Source of the DNA: an uncultured Flavobacteriales bacterium
GTDB taxonomy: Bacteria > Bacteroidota > Bacteroidia > Flavobacteriales_D > Parvicellaceae
DNA length: 6,790 nucleotides
Assembly (NCBI GenBank): GCA_937924345.1
Contig: CALDTD010000241.1
Span: 1-6,790 of the forward strand
Direction of reading: 5' to 3'
Under the pieces are notes generated by a model, which saw only the letters and a program-made list of their open reading frames with translations, was not told the origin of the DNA and did not search any database. The position numbers and the translations under genes were made by a program. Positions 1 to 6,196 of this stretch are shown one piece after another. Each line of letters starts with the position of its first letter. The stretch's first letter is position 1.

Positions 1-332
1 GCTGCGTTTAAAGTTGGTGTTTCTAAATTTTGATCATCGCTCCCTACTCCATTCCCAACTAAAACCCACTGTGTACCATCCCAATAGTAAAAAACTAATA
101 AATCTTTGTCATACACTAACATACCGTTGTCGGCAACTCCCAAAGCTCCTCCTAATGTTGTTCTTGCGGCAGTTGTCAATCGCGTGATAAGTACTCCTTT
201 GTCGTCTGAGGAAACGTCTAACATTGCATTTGAATTGGGATTAGCACCAGTACTATTTATACCAACACCTCCTTGTCCAAATAAAAACGACGATGCTAAA
301 AAAACACTTCCTATTAATAATGATTTTTTCAT
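1..332 (-). CDS. Secreted surface/tail-fibre-like protein, N-terminal part (runs off left edge)
   Basis: This is the first 110 codons of a minus-strand gene with its ATG at 332-330; the rest lies beyond the left edge. Residues 1-20 form a signal peptide: a Lys-Lys start, a hydrophobic stretch (LLIGSVFLASSFLF) and a likely cleavage near FGQ/GG, which fits export by Sec. Next come the segment VGINSTGANPNSNAMLDVSS (23-42) and then KGVLITRLTTAARTTL (45-60), followed by MLVYDKDLLVFYYWDGTQW (71-89) and DDQNLETPTL (99-108). This order is familiar from many flavobacterial exported proteins with a tail-fibre or adhesin-like architecture, where DDQ-type segments begin a repeat region; that comparison is from memory. 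No enzymatic function is visible and the C-terminus, which would show a sorting domain or endosialidase-type chaperone, is missing. It is divergent from bshA. The opposite strand is also open across much of this region but encodes nothing recognisable. Confidence 0.85.
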   Translation of the reverse strand, partial: MKKSLLIGSVFLASSFLFGQGGVGINSTGANPNSNAMLDVSSDDKGVLITRLTTAARTTLGGALGVADNGMLVYDKDLLVFYYWDGTQWVLVGNGVGSDDQNLETPTLNA

Positions 333-465
333 AAAAAACTTATTTAATCAATTCTATTGAATAGTAGATAGAATAATTTACAAAATATAAACGAAAGATA
401 ATAAATAGAATTGGTTTTAACCTTTATATTTTATTTACTTTTACAGATAATAAAATCTTATTGCT
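333..465. promoter_or_regulatory. Divergent intergenic region between surface-protein gene and bshA
   Basis: This very AT-rich 133-nt spacer must hold the promoters of both divergent genes. On the minus strand, TATCTTTC (400-393) resembles the flavobacterial -7 box TAnnTTTG with the last base changed, and TATATTTTG (389-381) is a near match with one extra base. Neither has a convincing -33 partner, so the left gene's promoter is not resolved. The plus-strand candidate for bshA is listed separately. I see no clear operator palindrome. Confidence 0.5.
411..443 (+). promoter_or_regulatory. Candidate promoter of bshA
   Basis: A TTGG at 411-414 is followed, after about 22 nt, by TACTTTTA at 436-443. 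This matches the Bacteroidota pattern of a TTG-type -33 box plus TAnnTTTG, except that the final G is A. The box ends 22 nt before the TTG start codon, which would give a very short leader. The same 11-mer, TTACTTTTACA, lies ahead of hpt at a similar distance, which supports the call. It is an inference from position and consensus only. Confidence 0.45.
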
Positions 466-1596
466 TTGAAGAAAAAGTTAAAAATCGGTATTGTTTTATA
501 TCCAACTTTTGGAGGAAGCGGTGTTGTAGCAACAGAATTAGGAAAAGAATTAGCCAGCGAAGGACACGAAATTCATTTTATAACCTACAGTAAACCTGTA
601 AGGCTAAGTGAGCTAAGAGAGAATATTTACTTTCATCAAGTTTCTATTTCCAATTATCCTCTTTTTGATTACACACCATACGAGCAAGTATTAACTAGCA
701 AGCTGGTTGATGTCGTAAAATATGAAAAATTAGATCTTCTTCACGTTCACTATGCTATTCCACATGCTTCTGCTGCATATATGGCACAACAGATTTTAAA
801 ATCTCAAAACATTAACATTCCTTTTATTACTACCCTACATGGAACGGACATTACACTTGTCGGAAAAGATCCTTCTTTCGAGCCTGTAATTACGTTTGCT
901 ATAAATAATTCTAATGCAGTTACTACCGTTTCAGAAAGCTTAAAACAAGACACGTTAAATCATTTTGATATTACAAATGAAATTAAAGTCATTCCTAATT
1001 TTATCTGTACAAAACATTATCAATTAGATAACAATGAAGTTTATAAGAGCAGATACGCAACCAACGGAGAGTTTATAATTACACATATTTCGAACTTTAG
1101 AAAAGTCAAACGTGTTGGTGATGTTGTAAAAGTATTTAGAGAAATAAGAAAACAAATCCCTTGCAGGTTGTTGTTTGTTGGTGATGGTCCAGAACGAATT
1201 AACGTAGAAAGAGAAGTTCGATCTTCTTGCGAAAGAGAAGATGTTTTATTTTTAGGACATTTAGACTCTACAAGAGAAGTGTTAAATATTTCAGACTTAT
1301 TTTTACTACCATCAGAAACAGAAAGTTTTGGTCTAGCAGCATTAGAAGCAATGGCTAGTAGTGTTCCTGTAATTACTACTAATGCTGGAGGACTTCCAGA
1401 GGTAGTAGACCACAATAAAAATGGTTTTTTATCGGAGGTTGGTGATGTAAATGATATGGCTAAAAATGCAATCGCCTTATTGAGTAATAAAGAAAGATTA
1501 TCGACCTTTAAATCAGCTGCACGTGCAAAATCTTTAAAATTTGACATGCATAAAATCTTACCAATATACGAACAGCTTTACCGTGATGTATTGTAA
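466..1596 (+). CDS. bshA: N-acetyl-alpha-D-glucosaminyl L-malate synthase BshA (bacillithiol synthesis)
   Basis: BshA is a cytoplasmic GT4-family, GT-B fold glycosyltransferase that joins GlcNAc from UDP-GlcNAc to L-malate, the first step of bacillithiol synthesis. The 376 residues match the family's usual length. Visible signatures are YPTFGGSGVVATELGK (12-27, the N-terminal Gly-rich loop), HVHYAIPHA (93-101), TLHGTD (123-128), SNFRKVKR (209-216, opening the nucleotide-sugar domain), FVGDGPE (237-243) and the EX7E retaining-glycosyltransferase motif ESFGLAALE (286-294). The start is TTG at 466: an in-frame TAA lies at 451-453, there is no ATG or GTG between it and the conserved IGIVLYPTFGG block, and the next in-frame ATG is at residue 106, far inside the fold. 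The N-terminus MKKKLKIGIV fits homologues. No bshB or bshC is in the window. A dihydroorotase homologue follows after 43 nt and may be co-transcribed. A generic GT4 enzyme is the only alternative and is much less likely. Confidence 0.93.
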   Translation: MKKKLKIGIVLYPTFGGSGVVATELGKELASEGHEIHFITYSKPVRLSELRENIYFHQVSISNYPLFDYTPYEQVLTSKLVDVVKYEKLDLLHVHYAIPHASAAYMAQQILKSQNINIPFITTLHGTDITLVGKDPSFEPVITFAINNSNAVTTVSESLKQDTLNHFDITNEIKVIPNFICTKHYQLDNNEVYKSRYATNGEFIITHISNFRKVKRVGDVVKVFREIRKQIPCRLLFVGDGPERINVEREVRSSCEREDVLFLGHLDSTREVLNISDLFLLPSETESFGLAALEAMASSVPVITTNAGGLPEVVDHNKNGFLSEVGDVNDMAKNAIALLSNKERLSTFKSAARAKSLKFDMHKILPIYEQLYRDVL

Positions 1597-1639
1597 ATAT
1601 TATCTATAAAACTGTTTAATTACCTAAGAAATTCAGTAC

Positions 1640-2908
1640 ATGTCCTCTATTCTAATTAAAAATGTAACGATAGTTAATCCGGGAACAGATTTAAATGGAT
1701 TAAAAAAAGATATTTTTATTCTTAAAGGAGTAATTAAAGAAATTGGAGATAATATAAATTTGGATGCTGACCAAGTTATTTCTGAAGAAAGCCTTCATGT
1801 TTCTATTGGCCTTTTCGATTTAAGAACTCATATCGGTGATCCAGGAATAGAAACCAAAGAAGATATAATTTCTGGTACAAATGCTGCCGCAAAAGGAGGT
1901 TTTACAGGAATCGCTGTTATGCCTAATACTTCACCGGCAATAGACAATAGAAGTACTATCGAATATATTATCAATAAATCAAAAGACCTACTTATTGATG
2001 TTTATCCAATGGGAAGTATTTCTAAAAATTTAGAAGGAAAAGAACTCGCAGAACTTTACGACATGAAAAATGCTGGAGCTGTAGCTTTTTTTGATGACAA
2101 ACAAGCCATACAAAACCCAAGTCTACTCTCCAAAGCCTTACTTTACACAAAAGGTTTTAATGGGCTTATTCTTTCCTATGCAAATGATACAAATATTAAT
2201 GAAAATGGACAGATAAACGAAGGAATTACCTCAACTATGTTAGGTCTTAAGAGCATCCCTCATTTGGCCGAGGAAATACAGGTAAGTCGAGATATTTTTC
2301 TATCCGAATATAACAATACTTCGCTTCATTTTGCTAGTATATCTTCAGCTAAAAGTGTGCAATTAATTAAATCTGCTCAACAAAATAATAAAATAACTGC
2401 CGACATTGCTGCTCATCAACTTTTCTTTACTGATCAATCGTTAAAAGATTTCGAGAGTAATTTTAAAGTTTTACCACCTTTTCGTTTACAAAAAGATATT
2501 GATGCATTAATTGAAGGACTGAAAGACAATACGATTTCTATAATTTGTTCCGACCACACTCCTGTTGAAATTGAAGATAAGAATAGAGAATTTAACTTAG
2601 CTAAATTTGGAATTATAAATTTACAAACAGCTTTTCCTAGCTTACTTACAAAGTTAGTTCCCTTAACAAACTTGGAATTAGTAATTGATAAAATGGCTAT
2701 TCAACCCAGAAAATTACTAAACTTAACTATTCCAAAAATCGAAGAGAATGAACAAGCAAATCTTACACTTTTTATTCCTAATAAAAAATGGAAATTTACA
2801 AAAGAAATGATTGTTTCTAAAAGTAAAAACTCACCATTTATAGACATTGAGTTTACTGGAAAAGTAATTGGTGTGATAAATAATAATCAACTTAAGTTAA
2901 ACAATTAA
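1640..2908 (+). CDS. Dihydroorotase-like amidohydrolase with degenerate metal site (probable pseudo-dihydroorotase)
   Basis: This 422-residue protein has the length and motif order of class I dihydroorotase, the enzyme that cyclises carbamoyl aspartate in pyrimidine synthesis. Family landmarks are GLFDLRTHIGDPG (57-69), GGFTGIAVMPNT (86-97), AFFDD (149-153), NEGITSTMLGLKSIPHLAEE (193-212), LHFASIS (229-235), DIAAHQLFFTD (255-265) and CSDHTP (303-308). Several active-site positions are changed: the usual HxHxR metal and substrate motif reads R62-T-H64-I-G66, so the first His and the Arg are lost; the usual HCED-type segment reads SYAND (179-183); and HVST reads ASIS. Asp305 of the DH(A/T)P motif remains. 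I infer a non-catalytic or altered paralogue, like the pseudo-dihydroorotases (PyrC') that support aspartate transcarbamoylase assembly in some bacteria. Proteins of this eroded type are, from memory, common in Bacteroidota and usually annotated as dihydroorotase. The true pyrC would lie elsewhere. It starts at ATG 1640 without a clear Shine-Dalgarno sequence, 43 nt after bshA. Confidence 0.85.
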   Translation: MSSILIKNVTIVNPGTDLNGLKKDIFILKGVIKEIGDNINLDADQVISEESLHVSIGLFDLRTHIGDPGIETKEDIISGTNAAAKGGFTGIAVMPNTSPAIDNRSTIEYIINKSKDLLIDVYPMGSISKNLEGKELAELYDMKNAGAVAFFDDKQAIQNPSLLSKALLYTKGFNGLILSYANDTNINENGQINEGITSTMLGLKSIPHLAEEIQVSRDIFLSEYNNTSLHFASISSAKSVQLIKSAQQNNKITADIAAHQLFFTDQSLKDFESNFKVLPPFRLQKDIDALIEGLKDNTISIICSDHTPVEIEDKNREFNLAKFGIINLQTAFPSLLTKLVPLTNLELVIDKMAIQPRKLLNLTIPKIEENEQANLTLFIPNKKWKFTKEMIVSKSKNSPFIDIEFTGKVIGVINNNQLKLNN

Positions 2909-3087
2909 AATATTAGCTTTTATATTTATTCTCGTATCATATTTAAAGTACCATTAATACATTTGAAATTAGTAAATCAGTCATTAAAATTAAAAAACTA
3001 CTAAATATTATCAATCTAATGATTAATTGGAACTCTATTCAGCAATAAACTAAGACCTTTAAGCTAAAAATGATTTCTACACAAGAA

Positions 3088-3118
3088 GTTTAATCCAAAT
3101 AACTTTATTACTTTTACA
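3088..3118 (+). promoter_or_regulatory. Candidate promoter of the hpt-adk-obg cluster
   Basis: TTACTTTTACA at 3108-3118 contains TACTTTTA (3109-3116), a one-base variant of the flavobacterial -7 box TAnnTTTG, ending 18 nt before the hpt ATG. The -33 side is weak: only GTTTAA around 3088-3093 sits at about the right distance. The preceding gap (2909-3107) is very AT-rich and I see no gene, RNA or convincing terminator there. The call rests on position, consensus and identity with the bshA box. Confidence 0.4.
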
Positions 3119-3134
3119 TCCTAATCTTTTAAAG

Positions 3135-3671
3135 ATGCCAAACGTACAATTGCACGACAAGTCATTCAGACCTTTTATTAATAAAGGTCAAATAAATGAA
3201 GCTATATTAAAATTAGCGGGAAAACTACAGAATGATTATGAAGGGAAAAAACCACTTTTTCTTGGAATCTTAAATGGATCTTTTCTATTTGTTGCAGACT
3301 TAATTAGAGAATTTGAAGGAGAATGTGAAGTTTCTTTTTTAAGAATGGCCTCTTACGAAGGAACAGAAACTACTGGAAAAGTTAATCAAGTAATGGGGCT
3401 AAAAGAATCCTTAAAAGATCGCCATGTTATAATTTTAGAAGACATTATAGATACAGGAAATACAATTGAAGTTCTTATTGAAACACTTAAAAAAGAAAAT
3501 CCAAAAAGTTTAAAAGTTGCAACTTTACTTTTTAAACCAAATGCATATAAAAAACTGTACCCAATAGATTACGTAGCTATATCGGTTGGAAACGAGTTTC
3601 TAGTGGGCTATGGTTTAGATTATGATGGATTAGGTAGAAATTTAAAAGACATTTATATAATTAATGAATAA
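3135..3671 (+). CDS. hpt: Hypoxanthine phosphoribosyltransferase (purine salvage)
   Basis: This 178-residue cytoplasmic type I phosphoribosyltransferase is expected to convert hypoxanthine and/or guanine with PRPP into IMP or GMP. It shows ILNGS (45-49, the PPi-binding loop), RMASYEG (70-76, including the Ser-Tyr pair of the flexible loop), the PRPP-binding signature VIILEDIIDTGNT (98-110) with the acidic pair E102-D103 and the catalytic-base Asp106, LLFKP (131-135, with the purine-contacting Lys134) and FLVGYGLDYDGLGRNL (155-170), which carries the metal-binding Asp near the C-terminus. Length and motif order fit a complete enzyme. The ATG at 3135 is preceded by an A-rich sequence, as is usual in this phylum. 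It heads a cluster with adk 30 nt downstream and in the same reading frame, with no stop between them other than its own TAA. Preference for hypoxanthine over guanine or xanthine cannot be read from the sequence. Confidence 0.93.
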   Translation: MPNVQLHDKSFRPFINKGQINEAILKLAGKLQNDYEGKKPLFLGILNGSFLFVADLIREFEGECEVSFLRMASYEGTETTGKVNQVMGLKESLKDRHVIILEDIIDTGNTIEVLIETLKKENPKSLKVATLLFKPNAYKKLYPIDYVAISVGNEFLVGYGLDYDGLGRNLKDIYIINE

Positions 3672-3701
3672 AGGATAAAAAATCCTATTAAAACAACAAC
3701 T

Positions 3702-4271
3702 ATGTTAAACATCGTATTATTTGGCCCTCCAGGTGCTGGAAAAGGAACACAAGCTGCTAGATTAGTAGAAAAATATAACTTAGTTCATTTATCTACTGGA
3801 GATATATTTAGAGCAAATATCAAAGGGGAGACCGAATTAGGAAAGTTAGCCAAACAATACATTGATAAAGGTGAGTTGGTTCCTGATGAAGTTACTATTG
3901 GAATGCTAGAAAGTGAAGTGGAAAAAACAGATCATGCAAAAGGATTTATTTTTGATGGTTTTCCTAGAACAACTTTCCAAGCAGAAGCGTTAGACAAGTT
4001 TTTAGATGACAAAAGAACTGAAATCACTATTATGGTTGCACTAGACGTAGACGATGATGAATTAGTAAAGCGTATTTTACTAAGAGCTAAAGATAGTGGT
4101 AGAGCTGATGATGCTGACGAAAGCATTATTAGAAATAGAATTGAAGTTTACAACAGACACACTGCAGTTGTAGCTGATTATTATGCAGAAAAAAATAAGT
4201 TTAAGAAAATTGACGGTTTAGGTTCTATTAACGAAATTTCTGAACGATTATACAACGCTATCGGAGCATAA
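3702..4271 (+). CDS. adk: Adenylate kinase
   Basis: Adk catalyses ATP + AMP to 2 ADP in the cytoplasm and balances adenine nucleotides. The 189 residues include the P-loop GPPGAGKGT (8-16), the AMP-binding segment HLSTGDIFR (about 30-38), LVPDEVT (about 59-65), the family signature FIFDGFPRT (about 82-90), and RAKDSGRADD followed by RNRI, which carry the conserved arginines of the LID and catalytic region. The LID is the short form without the four-Cys zinc-binding insert, which accounts for a length below the roughly 214 residues of the E. coli enzyme and is typical of Bacteroidota. It lies 30 nt after hpt and 6 nt before obg, all in one reading frame, so co-transcription is very likely. In some Flavobacteriaceae, as I recall, Hpt and Adk are one fused protein; here they are two ORFs. 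Confidence 0.96.
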   Translation: MLNIVLFGPPGAGKGTQAARLVEKYNLVHLSTGDIFRANIKGETELGKLAKQYIDKGELVPDEVTIGMLESEVEKTDHAKGFIFDGFPRTTFQAEALDKFLDDKRTEITIMVALDVDDDELVKRILLRAKDSGRADDADESIIRNRIEVYNRHTAVVADYYAEKNKFKKIDGLGSINEISERLYNAIGA

Positions 4272-4277
4272 AAGGAA

Positions 4278-5270
4278 ATGGCAAGTACTAACTTTGTTGA
4301 TTACGTAAAAATTTGTTGTCGTTCCGGTAAAGGTGGTCCAGGCTCAAAACACTTTCATAGAGATCGTTTAACTTCTAAAGGCGGTCCAGATGGTGGAGAC
4401 GGCGGTCGTGGTGGTCATGTTATTCTGCGTGGAACAACCAATGAATGGACTTTACTTCACCTAAAATATAGAAAACATGTTATTGCACAACATGGAGAAG
4501 GCGGTAGTAAAAGTCAAAGCTCTGGTAAAGAAGGAGCTGATGAATATTTAGACGTTCCTTTAGGAACAGTAGCTAAAGATGCTGAAACTGGTGAAGTAAT
4601 TTGCGAAATAACCGAAGATGGGCAAGAGTTTATTTTAGTTAAGGGCGGACTTGGAGGACGAGGAAACTCTCATTTTAAATCTCCAACGAATCAAAACCCT
4701 CAATATGCTCAACCTGGACAAGACGGAACAGAAGAATGGAAAATACTAGAACTTAAAGTTCTTGCAGATGTTGGTCTAGTTGGTTTTCCTAATGCAGGTA
4801 AATCTACGCTATTGTCTGTTGTTACGGCTGCTAAACCAGAGATTGCTAATTACCCGTTTACAACACTTGTTCCAAATTTAGGAATTATAAACTACAGAGA
4901 TCATAAGTCTTTTGTAATGGCCGATATACCTGGAATAATTGAAGGCGCTCACAAAGGTAAAGGAATTGGTCACCGCTTTCTAAGACATATAGAGCGTAAT
5001 GCTTTGCTTTTATTTATGATTCCAATAGATTCGGACAACATAATTAAAGAATATGAAATACTTTTAAATGAACTTAAAGCGTTTAACACTGAACTTTTAG
5101 ATAAAGGTCGAGTTTTAGCTATTACTAAAAGTGATATGTTAGATGATGAGCTGATTGAGGAAGTAAAGAGGGAGCTCCCAAAAGGAATTGAAACTGTCTT
5201 TATATCTTCTGTTGCTGGAAAGGGAATTACAGAGTTAAAAGATATTTTGTGGAAAAGAATAAATGAGTAG
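4278..5270 (+). CDS. obg: Obg-family GTPase (ribosome assembly and growth control)
   Basis: Obg (CgtA/ObgE) is a slow-cycling GTPase that associates with the large ribosomal subunit and couples its maturation to nucleotide state. The 330 residues contain the glycine-rich Obg domain (about 1-158; [13 protein letters not shown] at 16-28, [14 protein letters not shown] at 35-48, [12 protein letters not shown] at 122-133) and then the G domain: G1 GFPNAGKS (169-176), switch I around YPFTTL (192-197), G3 DIPG (216-219), G4 TKSD (283-286, Thr in place of the usual Asn) and G5 SSVA (310-313). There is no C-terminal OCT-like extension, as in other Bacteroidota members. The ATG follows adk by 6 nt; AAGGAA directly abuts it, too close for a classical Shine-Dalgarno spacing, so translation may be coupled to adk termination. 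The Cys-Cys pair at 13-14 lies where homologues I recall carry other residues; I attach no function to it. Confidence 0.96.
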   Translation: MASTNFVDYVKICCRSGKGGPGSKHFHRDRLTSKGGPDGGDGGRGGHVILRGTTNEWTLLHLKYRKHVIAQHGEGGSKSQSSGKEGADEYLDVPLGTVAKDAETGEVICEITEDGQEFILVKGGLGGRGNSHFKSPTNQNPQYAQPGQDGTEEWKILELKVLADVGLVGFPNAGKSTLLSVVTAAKPEIANYPFTTLVPNLGIINYRDHKSFVMADIPGIIEGAHKGKGIGHRFLRHIERNALLLFMIPIDSDNIIKEYEILLNELKAFNTELLDKGRVLAITKSDMLDDELIEEVKRELPKGIETVFISSVAGKGITELKDILWKRINE

Positions 5271-5347
5271 AAAATAGAGTCCAGAAACTATACAAACGGG
5301 GCGGTATCTGAAAAGCCATAAGAGTAGGAAGTAAAACAAATAAAAAA
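5271..5347 (+). other. Gap between obg and the lipoprotein gene, with a local G-rich patch
   Basis: This 77-nt spacer contains ACGGGGCGGT (5296-5305), conspicuous in otherwise AT-rich non-coding DNA, and then an A-rich leader (AACAAATAAAAAA) before the next ATG. I find no TAnnTTTG-like box, no hairpin with a T tract and no ORF, so read-through from obg is the simplest way to express the downstream gene. The purpose of the G-rich patch is unknown. Confidence 0.3.
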
Positions 5348-5875
5348 ATGAAAAATTTAATTTTAGGACTTACTTCTGTAATCCTATTTTCTTTAACCTC
5401 TTGTGTAAGTACAAATAAGGGATTTCAATCTAGTCCTGTAGTTGCTAGAAAAGTAAAGTTAGATCCAATTAGAGCTGATATTGATGTTGATGAATCAAAA
5501 AAATTAAAAGGAGAAAGTACTTCTTCATATTTTTTAATTTTTAGAATAGGAGGAGATAATACTTTTGCTGATGGAATCAACTATAGTACTGACGCATCAG
5601 CTAGTATTGTAGATCAATTGAACCCTATAAACATTTTGGCTTCTAAACGATTAAATAAAGTAAGAGGAGCTGCAGCTTACAAAGCGCTTAGTGGAGGGGA
5701 TTATGATGTACTAGTACACCCAAACTATTCTACTACTGTGAAAAACTATTTAATTTTCAAAAAATATACTGTTGCAGTTGAAGGTTATGGAGCTAAATAC
5801 AGAAACTTTAGAACTGAAAGACAAAAAATAGTTGTCTTAGAAAACGGAAAAGAATACGTTGTTCAAGACAAATAA
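5348..5875 (+). CDS. Uncharacterised flavobacterial lipoprotein
   Basis: This 175-residue protein begins with a lipoprotein signal peptide: a Lys-2, a hydrophobic stretch (LILGLTSVILFSL) and the lipobox LTSC with Cys19 as the acylation site. The residues after Cys19 (VSTNK) lack the acidic run that drives surface export in Bacteroidota, so anchoring facing the periplasm is more likely than surface display. The mature part is probably a mixed or beta-rich domain: KLKGESTSSYFLIFRIGG (52-69), ADGINYSTD (74-82), LNKVRGAAAYKALSGGDYDV (101-120), LVHPNYSTTVKNYLIFKKYT (121-140) and VAVEGYGAKYRNF (141-153). I recognise this as a type of small conserved lipoprotein seen in flavobacteria but cannot name a function. 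It lies 77 nt after obg, and a strong terminator follows 17 nt after its stop, so it is probably the last gene of the hpt-adk-obg transcript. It appears complete. Confidence 0.8.
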   Translation: MKNLILGLTSVILFSLTSCVSTNKGFQSSPVVARKVKLDPIRADIDVDESKKLKGESTSSYFLIFRIGGDNTFADGINYSTDASASIVDQLNPINILASKRLNKVRGAAAYKALSGGDYDVLVHPNYSTTVKNYLIFKKYTVAVEGYGAKYRNFRTERQKIVVLENGKEYVVQDK

Positions 5876-5892
5876 TTCTTTTTAATGAATAG

Positions 5893-5930
5893 AAAAAAGC
5901 TTTGCTCATTTTGGGTAAAGCTTTTTTTTG
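5893..5930 (+). terminator. Rho-independent terminator after the lipoprotein gene
   Basis: AAAAAAGCTTT (5893-5903) pairs perfectly with AAAGCTTTTTT (5917-5927). The stem can be extended by GCTC (5904-5907) with GGGT (5913-5916), using G-U pairs, around an ATTTT loop. A run of eight T (5922-5929) follows. It ends the plus-strand cluster. The A run before the stem also gives a T run on the other strand, so it may act on both strands. Confidence 0.9.
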
Positions 5931-6140
5931 TGTCTAACATTTTTATAAACTAGAAACTTTTCACAATAGCACACTCATCAGTATTTGAAATGCAATAAGA
6001 AACAAGTAAAAAATCGTAATTGAATAAACAGCTTCTTTGTTAGCTAAAATCGAGTTGTACTAAAGGTTAAATAGAATATTTGTTGAGGATATGAATTCTT
6101 AATTAAACAACAAAAGAATCCTAAGGCAAAGTTTTATTAC

Positions 6141-6172
6141 AAAAAAAGCCTTGAGTATAAATACTCAAGGCT
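6141..6172 (-). terminator. Rho-independent terminator of the T9SS cargo gene
   Basis: AGCCTTGAGTA (6147-6157) and TACTCAAGGCT (6162-6172) form a perfect 11-bp stem with a four-base TAAA loop. Read on the minus strand, the hairpin is followed by a T run (complement of A6141-6146), so it terminates transcription leaving the gene that stops at 6197. It lies 24 nt past that stop codon. On the plus strand there is no good T tract after the stem. Confidence 0.9.
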
Positions 6173-6196
6173 GTAAAATTATTTTTATTTAATTTA

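Larger units (their letters stand above)
5876..6196. other. Gene-free region between two convergent genes
   Basis: This 321-nt region holds two facing terminators, one near each end. Between them (5931-6140) is AT-rich sequence with stops in all frames at short spacing. I see no gene, tRNA, repeat array or transposon end there. GAATTCTT near 6091 and AAGAATCC near 6113 are partly complementary, but the match is too broken to call a hairpin. Confidence 0.6.

Noticed and set aside
106..360. An 84-codon plus-strand ORF antisense to the left gene
   Set aside because: The minus strand encodes a convincing signal peptide and family-typical sequence here; the plus-strand translation is Pro/Ala-rich and resembles nothing.
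411..593. A 60-codon plus-strand ORF overlapping the bshA start
   Set aside because: It overlaps the bshA N-terminal coding region in another frame, and its translation is low-complexity Arg/Cys/Phe-rich sequence.
1041..1547. A 168-codon minus-strand ORF within bshA
   Set aside because: It is the antisense of conserved BshA motifs, including EX7E, with a Ser/Thr/Leu-rich shadow translation and no start context.
2909..2935. AT-rich imperfect inverted repeat after the dihydroorotase-like gene as a terminator
   Set aside because: The pairing is only A-T and imperfect, without a clear T tract, so it is not distinguishable from background.
3672..3686. Small hairpin AGGAT-AAAAA-ATCCT between hpt and adk
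   Set aside because: A five-pair stem with no T tract is too weak for a terminator; it may be chance in AT-rich sequence.
3932..4126. A 64-codon minus-strand ORF within adk
   Set aside because: It is the Ser/Ala-rich shadow of the conserved adk coding strand.
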